Source: Myxococcales bacterium (GTDB taxonomy: Bacteria > Myxococcota_A > Polyangia > Palsa-1104 > JAEUJZ01). Taken from it: a DNA stretch of 50,567 nucleotides. Shown here one piece after another: positions 42,076 to 49,600 of this stretch (positions are counted from its first letter, which is position 1; every line of letters begins with the position of its first letter). Location: the NCBI GenBank assembly GCA_016794465.1, contig JAEUKA010000066.1, forward strand, positions 1-50,567, read 5' to 3'. The notes below the pieces were generated by a model. The model saw only the letters and a list, made by a program, of their open reading frames with translations. It did not search any database and was not told the origin of the DNA. A program made the translations under genes and the position numbers.

Positions 42076-44118
42076 CTAGCGCATCAGCTTCACGTTCAGC
42101 GTGGCGGTCGCAAACTCCAGCACGCGAGCAGAGCGCCGCACCAGCAGCTTGGTATCGCCAAAGAGTGATTTGTTGATGAGCGCTTGCAGGCTCGGCTCTT
42201 GCTGCGGAATCACCTGCTGTTGCAGCGAGCGTACGTCCATGCGCGCGTCGCTACAGCCGATGGCGATGATGCGATCAATGGAGACGGTGCGACTGCTACA
42301 GCTCAGCTCGAAAGGAAGCGCGCGATTGTCGCTGTAGTCCCACAAAAAGGCGCCCTTGCTGGACTCCAGGTGGACCGGCTCCGAGAGCAGATGGACCCAG
42401 CCCTCGCTGGTACACGCCAGCAGGGTGACCGACAGACCAGACCAGCTGTCGTTGCGGACATAGAAACAGCACTGGCTGCCGCTGAGAAGCGTACACGTTC
42501 CGTCCGGGCCAAGTGGAATGGTGCGGCGACGGCTGGCATCCATCCGCAAGGTGGCCACCGCCGCCGGGGTCCCGCAGTCGACAAGCTCCAAGATCAGGGC
42601 GCCGGCTGGCCGAACGGTGCCGGGCTGCTGACCCAGCCGCAGAGGCTGGACGTAGCCAGCGTAGTGCTGCACCGCAGTGCCCAGTGCCTTGCGGCGGCGC
42701 TGATCGCGCAGCGCGGGATCGGTGATCTGCAAGCCGAGCGGAAGGACCGCCAGCGGTGCCAGCTCCAGCGGCGAGAGGCTCGGCTGGTGCGGATAGACAC
42801 GATCACCCAGCAAAAGCTCGCCGCTCGGACTCTGACCCAGCAAAAGCTCTGCCTGGGCGGCATCCGGAACCAGCCGAACGACCGAGCGCATCGCGGCCAG
42901 CACTTCGCCTACCCAGGGTGAGACAGCCGGCTCGCAAAAGACTCGCAGCAGCTCCTCTTCGGCGGGCTGAACGAGCCGTGCCCGGGCGCCTGTCGGCAGC
43001 GGAGTCCGAAGCGGTGCCAGCGGATCGACCACCACCACTGCACTGATCACATCGGCGCTGCGCACGACCAAATGCCCGAGCCGCGCCGCCCGATCCTCCG
43101 GAGAGTCGAGCGGTGGAAACAGAGCTGGTTCGGTAGGGGGATACACCGCCAGCCGCGCGCCCGCTGAGATCCCAGAAAGAGAACCAGCGCCGAGCAGCAA
43201 GCTTCCATCCGGTTCCTGCCGCAGCGCGAGCCCTGGGCTAAACGGAGTCGTAGCCCCACCGAGGATGAAGCGCTCGGAGGGACCGATCAGGAGCGGCTGC
43301 TGCTCTGGATCGTGACTGCGCATCTCGGCGCGCAGCGGCTCCCACAGCTCGGCCCAGCGCGTGGTTGCGACCCGATCATGAAAGGGACCCCGCAGCACCT
43401 GAAGCAGACTGTAGGACAGCAGCCCGTGCTCCTCGTGTCCGCCTTCGCCCAGGCTCAGCTCGAGCGCCCGCTGGTTGGCCTGGCAGGCCGCAATCACGCA
43501 ATAAGGACGCGCCTTCCCCCGGCTTCGCAAGAGTCCCAGCGCTGCATCGCGCGGAGGGATCGGCGGCGGCTCGTCCGCTCGCGCTTCGATTCGGACATAC
43601 CGACTTCGTGCGACCCGACTCTGCTTCTGCTGCGAAAGCGCGCGGGTGAGTCCGCCCGAGTTGCAGCAGTCCAAGATGACGTTGAGGTCACCGGAGCGCT
43701 CGGCAATGGCGGCGAGCAGCTCGTTCACTTCGTAGTCGAACAGCAGCTGCTCTTTTTGCCCGGTGTAGTCCGCCGGGACCAGGGCTTCAAAGTCGGCCCC
43801 CGCCTTGGGAAAGTAGATGCGCGCGCCGTGCCCCGCGTAATACACCAGCACGCGGTCACCCGGCGACACCCGCTCTTGGGAAAGCTCGCGCAGGGCAGAG
43901 ACAATCCGCTGCCGAGTCGGAGTGTCCGGCCCCGGTGTCTCTCCTGTGCGCGCGGTCAGCCGCTCGATCGACAGCGAACTCCCGGGCAGCGACACCTCGT
44001 GGGTCAGGTAATCAGCGAACGAGTCCACGTCGCGGACGCAGCCCAAGAGGCGGTGTTCTGGCAGCGCGTAGGCATCAATGCCGATGAGGAGCACGTGCAG
44101 CTGCTGGGGTTTTTCCAT
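42076..44118 (-). CDS. Caspase-family protein with C-terminal DUF4384-like region
   Basis: The 680-residue protein starts directly with the caspase fold (LHVLLIGIDAYALPEHRLLGCVRDVDSF). It has His97 in VYYAGHGAR and Cys152 in ILDCCNSGG, so the dyad is intact. The caspase domain ends near residue 290. A middle beta-rich part follows, and the C-terminal third (CCFYVRNDSWSGLSVTLLACTSEGWVHLLSE) resembles the DUF4384-type domain that often accompanies caspase-family proteins. There is no signal or TM. It is separated from its neighbours by 45 and 35 nt, in the operon of three caspases. Sequence around the dyad differs clearly from the other two, so this is not a recent duplication. Confidence 0.9.
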   Translation of the reverse strand: MEKPQQLHVLLIGIDAYALPEHRLLGCVRDVDSFADYLTHEVSLPGSSLSIERLTARTGETPGPDTPTRQRIVSALRELSQERVSPGDRVLVYYAGHGARIYFPKAGADFEALVPADYTGQKEQLLFDYEVNELLAAIAERSGDLNVILDCCNSGGLTRALSQQKQSRVARSRYVRIEARADEPPPIPPRDAALGLLRSRGKARPYCVIAACQANQRALELSLGEGGHEEHGLLSYSLLQVLRGPFHDRVATTRWAELWEPLRAEMRSHDPEQQPLLIGPSERFILGGATTPFSPGLALRQEPDGSLLLGAGSLSGISAGARLAVYPPTEPALFPPLDSPEDRAARLGHLVVRSADVISAVVVVDPLAPLRTPLPTGARARLVQPAEEELLRVFCEPAVSPWVGEVLAAMRSVVRLVPDAAQAELLLGQSPSGELLLGDRVYPHQPSLSPLELAPLAVLPLGLQITDPALRDQRRRKALGTAVQHYAGYVQPLRLGQQPGTVRPAGALILELVDCGTPAAVATLRMDASRRRTIPLGPDGTCTLLSGSQCCFYVRNDSWSGLSVTLLACTSEGWVHLLSEPVHLESSKGAFLWDYSDNRALPFELSCSSRTVSIDRIIAIGCSDARMDVRSLQQQVIPQQEPSLQALINKSLFGDTKLLVRRSARVLEFATATLNVKLMR

Positions 44119-44163
44119 GGGCGGACCTACCTGAGCTGTTTCATGCGTGGACCGAGAAGGGAA

Positions 44164-46407
44164 TCAGGTCTTTTTGCAAACAATGTGCAGGTCAACGGTG
44201 CACCAGGCGGGTCGCTCAGCCTGCGCTGGTGGACGACCGATCAGCGCGCGGCCAGCTCTTAGCACCTCGGCAATGCGATCCTGCACCGACTCCAGCAGCG
44301 CCAGGCCTTGCAGGTTGATCGGCTCACTGTCCGCAGGGGCCGTATAGACGATGAGCTTGAGCGTCCAGCGGCTCTGCTTCTGATCGGGTCGGCAGTTGAG
44401 GAACAGCGGATTGAAGCGATCCATGCCGAGGTAAGTCAGCTTGCCCGCATCGAAGGTGTAGCTCTCGCCCGGCGCCGGCCACAGCGCCTGCACATTGCCG
44501 TCATCCGAACACGCGAGCAGCCCGACCTGCAGCCGCAGCGCCGGCGCCTTCACGACTTGCAGCTCGAGGAACAGCCACTGCCCTTCTTCGACCGGATAGA
44601 TGCCGGCGTCCGGGTCCAGATAGGTCGTCTTCGCAAGCAGCTCCGCACGCAGGGTGCTCGCGCTCTCCATCGCTGGTGCGTCCGCCGCCTGCCCCACCCG
44701 CAGCTTGACCGACAGGCAGGCCCGCAGCGTCTCATCGTTGGCACTGCGATCCCGGGTGCGCAGGTACTGCGAGTAGTGCAGCAGCCCGTCCCGCAGCGCT
44801 CGCCCCAGCGCCAGGTCTTGGTCTTTCAAGCGGTCGATAAGCGGTCCTTCCCCCGGCAGGTAGGCAATGATGTCTTCGCGCTCCGGAGTGAAGTCCGTCG
44901 GCAGCCGCGAAGGCGTCCCCGCCAGATCCGATCGAACCAGGACCCAGCCCCCGCGCGCGCCCAGCCAGGACTTCCGCAGCGGAGAATCGACCGCAAAAAT
45001 CTCCAGCGGAACCGCAGCCTGATACGGCCGTACTTCCACATGTGCAGGCGCGTCCGCAGCAACCACGGTGATCATTCCTGTCGCCGCCTCATCATCCAGC
45101 GTGGCAGCGGAAGCGACTGCGGACGGGACGTTGACCAGGCGCACACCCATCGCTGGCTCACTCGGGCTGGGCTTGGCAAGGCGTCCGCGAGCGCGGTCTT
45201 GCACTGCGGCTGCGGGGTCAACAAGCTCGGCGGTGCAGGTCGAGAGCGTGGCCGCGATCACCCGAGCCCGTACGGCACGACCGCTTGCGGCATCAAAGTC
45301 GGCGGTATCGGCGGGATACAGGTCCAGCTCTGCCCCCACATCCAGGCCATGCAGCGTGCCGCCATCCACGGTGAGCCCGCCGCTCCCGGTCCGAACGGTG
45401 AAGCCCGGTGCAAACGGAGTCCACTTGCCGCCAAACACCGGCCGCTCGGGGCGTCCCTCCAGCGATGGGTGCTGCGAGCTTACGTCCATCGCGGCCAGGC
45501 GCTGCTGCACCGCGCGGAGCAGATCGTCATACAGATCCATCCAGCGCAGGCTCTTGATCTGGGAGTCAGACAGCCGCCGCAGCACGTGCAGCAGGCTCAG
45601 GGTCAGCAGTCCGTGCGATCGCGAGACTTGCTTGCCAGAGGAATCCACCACCTTCTCGGACGCCTCATTGGCCTTTTCGGTATCTCGGCAAGCGCACAGA
45701 ACGACAAAGTCGGCATCACTGTCCGGCTCCTTCTCTGGCTCCTCTTTTGGCAGTCCGCGCTCGACTTGGTTCGCGCTCAGCGCCGGGTGGGTCTGCACCA
45801 AGTGCTGCCACTCCGCTTCCGACAGAGGTTCGATGTTCTGCAGCGCCCGCACCTTGACCTCGTCCGGACTCTCAATGTCGCGCGTGGAAGCCCCAGAGTG
45901 ACAGGTGTCCGCAATGACGGTGACGGACACCTTGCGCCGGGTCAGCGTCCGCAGAAAGCGATTGAACTCCTGATCGAGCACGAGGTTGGCAAAGCCCTGG
46001 CCACCCCGCGCCAGATCCGCCGCCGCCAGTCCGTAATACACCGGACTTCCTGGAACGCCCCCTTTCGGTGACAAGCGCACGCCATGACACGCATAGGTCA
46101 GCACCACATGATCGCCGGCCTTCACCGCATCGCCTTCGCACAGCGCCCGCAGCGCGGCCCGGATGTTCTCGGCAGTCGCGAGCGTAGCGCCTGTCACCAC
46201 CGGCGAGGTCAGCAGCGCAATGTGGGTCGCGGGAATCCCAACGCGCTGGATGAGAAACTCTGCGATCGACTCCGCGTCGTTTACACAGCCGCCAAGCTGG
46301 TCGCTTGGTCCCAGGCTGGGATACTGGTTGATGCCGATGACGATGGCTCGCCAGCTCGGCACAGAGTTTGTGGCACCGACATCCTGCGGCAGGCTATCTG
46401 GGTTCAA
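44164..46407 (-). CDS. Caspase-family protein with DUF4384-like C-terminus (second copy)
   Basis: The start is a TTG at 46407 with GGGAG 8 nt upstream. The 747-residue protein has a caspase domain in about 18-330 (WRAIVIGINQYPSLGPSDQLGGCVNDAES), with His108 in LTYACHGVR, where Cys replaces the usual Gly of AGHG, and Cys169 in IADTCHSGA. An insertion of acidic residues (about 205-235) lies in the domain. The C-terminal part (LRLQVGLLACSDDGNVQALWP) parallels the DUF4384-like end of the neighbouring caspase. It is cytoplasmic by prediction. It follows the GH75-like gene by 33 nt, consistent with a common transcript. Confidence 0.9.
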   Translation of the reverse strand: MNPDSLPQDVGATNSVPSWRAIVIGINQYPSLGPSDQLGGCVNDAESIAEFLIQRVGIPATHIALLTSPVVTGATLATAENIRAALRALCEGDAVKAGDHVVLTYACHGVRLSPKGGVPGSPVYYGLAAADLARGGQGFANLVLDQEFNRFLRTLTRRKVSVTVIADTCHSGASTRDIESPDEVKVRALQNIEPLSEAEWQHLVQTHPALSANQVERGLPKEEPEKEPDSDADFVVLCACRDTEKANEASEKVVDSSGKQVSRSHGLLTLSLLHVLRRLSDSQIKSLRWMDLYDDLLRAVQQRLAAMDVSSQHPSLEGRPERPVFGGKWTPFAPGFTVRTGSGGLTVDGGTLHGLDVGAELDLYPADTADFDAASGRAVRARVIAATLSTCTAELVDPAAAVQDRARGRLAKPSPSEPAMGVRLVNVPSAVASAATLDDEAATGMITVVAADAPAHVEVRPYQAAVPLEIFAVDSPLRKSWLGARGGWVLVRSDLAGTPSRLPTDFTPEREDIIAYLPGEGPLIDRLKDQDLALGRALRDGLLHYSQYLRTRDRSANDETLRACLSVKLRVGQAADAPAMESASTLRAELLAKTTYLDPDAGIYPVEEGQWLFLELQVVKAPALRLQVGLLACSDDGNVQALWPAPGESYTFDAGKLTYLGMDRFNPLFLNCRPDQKQSRWTLKLIVYTAPADSEPINLQGLALLESVQDRIAEVLRAGRALIGRPPAQAERPAWCTVDLHIVCKKT

Positions 46408-46440
46408 GGCAGAGACTCCCGTAAGGAAAAGGCACTGTGC

Positions 46441-47277
46441 TTAGGTACGCGGCAGCTCGCCCTGCTCGCCCTGCTCGCCCTGCTCGCCCTGCTCGTCCTG
46501 CAGATGGCGCTCACCGGGCTCGGGCATATCGACGGCATGCGGCGGATCTTCGAGACTCCGGCCACTGAACGCCGGCTCGATCACGCCCACTTCCTGCTTC
46601 AGCCGATCGAGGCCACCCCACTCGGCAAACAGCGCCAGGGCTTTCTCTTCGATCTGCTCCACCGAGCGCGGCCACGGATCGAACGTGCCAGGGAAGATGA
46701 CGTAGGCAATCTCGTTCATCTCGGTGCCACCGTTCTTGGGACTGGATCGCAGACCGAGCTGCTGGGCGACGCGGATCGACCCCTCACCAAGCTTGTAGCG
46801 CGGTCCGACATCCGCAAAGATCGCGGGACAGAGCTTGCCGTTGCGGATGTGATAGACGATGCAGTAGTCACCCAGGTTTACGCCCAGCTCGAGCCGCGAG
46901 ATGTCTCCGGACGCGCCGATCTTCAGCAGGTAGCCGGGAAACGCGATGTACGGAATCGTCTCGGAGTTGACATAGCGGCGGGCATCCCCAGGGTCCGAGA
47001 TGCGCGGATCACGCAGAGACGTAGGCGAGACATAGTAGCCCGGCGCTGGCTGCCCCGGTCCCTGCACGACCGGATTCCCCTTGGCATCACAGACCACGCC
47101 GACCCACAGGTTGCGGCTCTTGTCGAACGCGTTGGCGTTGTAGTCAAGACCGACGTTGTTCGGATGATAACAGTGCGGACTGCCGTCGCCATCCACTGCC
47201 ATTCCGGTCACATACAAGAGCGCGTTGTCTGAACCGAAAAGAGTCATTCCCTTCTTTGTCGTCGCGCGTCGTTCCAC
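46441..47277 (-). CDS. GH75 chitosanase-like protein without signal peptide
   Basis: The start is a GTG at 47277 with AAGGAG 6 nt upstream. The 278-residue protein contains FADVGPRYKLGEGSIRVAQ and YVIFPGTFDPWPRS, the pattern of family 75 chitosanases. In these the catalytic Asp and Glu are nine residues apart, and here Asp156 and Glu165 have exactly that spacing. The segment TIPYIAFP also fits. No signal peptide is present, unlike secreted chitosanases, so the protein seems to stay inside or leave by lysis. The C-terminus is a low-complexity EQG repeat. It is first in the caspase operon, which makes it a candidate effector or regulated partner (inference). Confidence 0.8.
   Translation of the reverse strand: MERRATTKKGMTLFGSDNALLYVTGMAVDGDGSPHCYHPNNVGLDYNANAFDKSRNLWVGVVCDAKGNPVVQGPGQPAPGYYVSPTSLRDPRISDPGDARRYVNSETIPYIAFPGYLLKIGASGDISRLELGVNLGDYCIVYHIRNGKLCPAIFADVGPRYKLGEGSIRVAQQLGLRSSPKNGGTEMNEIAYVIFPGTFDPWPRSVEQIEEKALALFAEWGGLDRLKQEVGVIEPAFSGRSLEDPPHAVDMPEPGERHLQDEQGEQGEQGEQGELPRT
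46456..46500. repeat. 9-bp tandem repeat encoding an EQG tail
   Basis: Five 9-bp units (CTCGCCCTG four times, then CTCGTCCTG) encode QGE repeats at the C-terminus of the GH75-like protein. Being a multiple of three, changes in copy number would lengthen or shorten the tail without frameshift. Confidence 0.9.
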
Positions 47278-47333
47278 TGGCTGCTCCTTGTGTTTGGCAA
47301 TGCGGATAGGGGCTCGTGTGCGAATAGATCATC

Positions 47334-47339
47334 ATCATA
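47334..47339 (-). promoter_or_regulatory. Candidate -10 box of the caspase operon
   Basis: On the minus strand TATGAT at 47339-47334 is one mismatch from consensus and lies 57 nt before the GTG of the GH75-like gene. A weak -35 (TTGCGG) is 19 nt upstream of it. A perfect TTGACA at 47445-47440 has no -10 at normal spacing. Confidence 0.35.
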
Positions 47340-47508
47340 TCGCAGCCGCGATACCAGTCCGCAAAAACTCGCGAGTACGACAACGCCTTCAGAAAGGAAC
47401 GAGCGAACGAACGTATGCCGGCGCGGCTATGCGCCAAGCTGTCAACCCTGGGCTAACGGAGGCTGTGCCGCAGTCGCGGCCAGGAACAGGAAGGGAGGCT
47501 CTGGACGA

Positions 47509-48351
47509 CTACTTACACTGCTCGGTGGCAAGCAGCAGAGTGAGGGTGGCTGCACTAAAGTCGCTGGCGACCAGATCCTGATTGCCATCGCCGTTGAAGT
47601 CACCGGCAGCAATCCCGATCGGATTCGCGCCAGTTCCAAACAGCGTCGAGCCCGTAACGCCCGCAAAGCTACCTTGACCGTTGCCCAGGTATACGCCCAG
47701 GTTGTTGGCTGAGAAGTTTGTGAACGCCAGATCGAGCAGTCCGTCTCGGTTCAGATCAGACACCACGACATAGCGAGTGCCTGCTGCGGTCGTGAGAGTG
47801 GTCGGAGTCGAGAAGAAGTTTCCCGATCCAGTACCAAGGTAGATGGAGGCATTCCCCGCAGTCTGGTTGGCCACCACCAGATCGAGGAACTTGTCGGCGT
47901 TGAGATCAGCCAGCGCGATTCCTATCGGCCCGGCATTGGTGGCCATCGTCGCTGTAGCGCCAAACGTACCGTTGCCATTGCCCAGCCGAATGCTGATCGT
48001 GTTGTCGTTGAGGTTGGTGGCGATGAGGTCCAGCTTGGTGTCTCCGTTGATGTCTCCGAGCACCAGATCGAGCGGATTGGCGCCCACGGGAACCGCTGGC
48101 GGAGTCGCAGCCGCGAGCGTCCCCGCACCACTTCCCAGAAACACCCCCACCGCGTTGGTGGTGCTGGTCACCAGTACGTCCATCTTGCCGTCGCCATTGA
48201 CATCACCGACCGCCAGTCCGCTCGGCCCTGTGAACCCGATACTGACCGGCGCAGCATACTTGCCGGTTCCATCCCCAATCAGCAGACTGACGGTGTTTCC
48301 GGTCAGGTTGGCAACCGCAACATCGAGCTTCTGATCGCCGTTAAAGTCCAA
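47509..48351 (-). pseudogene. FG-GAP/VCBS beta-propeller protein, 5' truncated
   Basis: The 280 residues consist of repeated FG-GAP units (VGDVNGDGKMDVLV, LGDINGDTKLDLIAT, LADLNADKFLDLVVAN, AGDFNGDGNQDLVAS), each with a calcium-binding DxNxDxxxD loop. Such propellers are normally exported. Here there is no signal peptide: the first repeat is already under way at the only possible start (TTG 48351). The homologous frame continues 11 codons further (EEIIFVD) to an in-frame TAA at 48387. The N-terminal part therefore seems lost. A large palindrome sits just upstream. It may be non-functional. Confidence 0.7.
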
Positions 48352-48370
48352 GTCAACAAAAATGATTTCT

Positions 48371-49177
48371 TCGTCTCCGATTCCTTAACTAAGGGGGGTC
48401 TGTTGTCGCTCACTTCTGACGATTAAACGTGTGTTTAAGTACGTTTAATCGGTCAGATGTGTGTCGGGTATGCGCGAAACGATCCGCGCGGAGGGGATAC
48501 GAGAACTCAGCCTCGGGACTGCATGTAGGTCTTGCTACTTGTGGACTGATACTGCTGTGCTGAAATCCTTCATCGCAATCAATCACCCAATGAGAAGACA
48601 AACTCACCATTGTGGTTATCGGAATATCAGCCTTCGATCTACGAAATTGTCGAGATCGTATATTCACAATACAGGTCGCGGAGTCTACAGCAACAGGATA
48701 CGCTTCGTCGAAATTCACCCAGGCATCGCTCAGAGGAAAACGCAACATTCATTGCTGGCCGGGCTCGTACATTGGCAACCTTGCACGGCGGATCATCCTA
48801 GATGCCTAGGTTGAAATTGAACCTTGGGCACGATAAGTGGCCTCTATTGGTAGGCTACTGTGTGCTCTCTGACTACCCGTATTTATCCAATGGAAATCTT
48901 TGATGAAAATTGAATTGGAACAAAAATTGCAAGGAAACAGACTTGTGAGCCTAAGTTATCGCGTCAAGGAATCAAAGGCTGGATAGGCTTTCCGGCAAGG
49001 TGTCCGAAATACGACTCAAGTTTTTGACTTCCATCGATGCAACCATGAAACAGAGTAAGAATCACCATGCATCTTTGATATAAATTGAGAATTATCTCGC
49101 CCGATCCGTTTTCCAACATTGAGAAGATGAGCTCCAGCGATTGACGAGGATGTGAATTTCTTGCTACGATGTAGAGC
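48371..49177. other. Intergenic region without a confident gene
   Basis: This stretch is AT-richer than the DNA to its left. It holds the palindrome at 48415-48457 and several short open frames on both strands whose products look random. The least unlikely is a minus-strand frame at 48964-49191 (75 codons, or 71 from ATG 49179), which overlaps the start of the zinc-ribbon gene and has no family match or clear ribosome-binding site. No RNA gene was recognised. Confidence 0.5.
48415..48457. repeat. Large palindrome, 16-bp arms
   Basis: The left arm TCTGACGATTAAACGT (48415-48430) pairs with ACGTTTAATC (48441-48450) plus GTCAGA (48452-48457), with one bulged G at 48451 and a 10-nt loop. Nested in it, TTAAAC-GTGT-GTTTAA forms an alternative smaller palindrome. 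It lies 30 bp upstream of the in-frame stop that precedes the truncated FG-GAP gene. It could be a transposon end, a recombination site or a strong hairpin of a lost terminator. Confidence 0.85.
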
Positions 49178-49600
49178 ATGAGGATCTGCAAAAATAGAGA
49201 CTGCCAGGCCCCACTGCCACATGCTGCCCACCACCGCGCAGAGTACTGTTCCGCTTCCTGTAAGAAGAAGGGTTGCTATTCTACTTTTGATTCGACGCTG
49301 ACTATCGACCCGATCGCTGTTATTAATCAATCCGCCGTCACTCGCCGTGCTGCCTTTGTGCGGTTTAGCTATCGTCGCCCTGGCACAGCGAAGTGGTGGT
49401 ATTTTCCAGTCGATGCTTGCCAAATCCCACTTGTAGCGCTGCCTCCACTGCCCGAGCCTGGTGATTATCGTGTTCTCTTTTATGACGAACAAATGAACCT
49501 CTTGCCTTCTGATGAAACGGCGATTCGCTTGCCTCTGTCGGCAATCAAGCAGACTTGCAAGCTGACTGCTGGCTCCAGGGCGATCAAGAGCTGGCTATGA
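49178..49600 (+). CDS. Small zinc-ribbon protein of unknown function
   Basis: The 140-residue protein starts MRICKNRDC and has Cys4, Cys9, Cys24 and Cys28 with EYCSASCKKK, a short treble-clef or ribbon-type zinc site. The remainder is a beta-rich domain (AAFVRFSYRRPGTAKWWYFPVD, GDYRVLFYDEQMNLL) of no recognised family. Its TGA overlaps the ATG of the next gene (ATGA), so the two are translationally coupled. Base composition is somewhat lower in GC than the left part of the window. Confidence 0.7.
   Translation: MRICKNRDCQAPLPHAAHHRAEYCSASCKKKGCYSTFDSTLTIDPIAVINQSAVTRRAAFVRFSYRRPGTAKWWYFPVDACQIPLVALPPLPEPGDYRVLFYDEQMNLLPSDETAIRLPLSAIKQTCKLTAGSRAIKSWL

Noticed and set aside
44308..47232. 587- and 382-codon plus-strand open frames opposite the caspase and GH75-like genes
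   Set aside because: Arg/Gln/His-rich antisense products, whereas the minus strand encodes intact catalytic motifs.
48410..48814. Overlapping 112- and 117-codon frames on opposite strands
   Set aside because: Neither shows a ribosome-binding site, a family pattern or coherent composition. The minus-strand frame ends inside the palindrome.
48964..49191. 75-codon minus-strand frame
   Set aside because: The product looks mildly protein-like, but there is no ribosome-binding site, it overlaps the start of the zinc-ribbon gene and no relative is known. Too weak to call.
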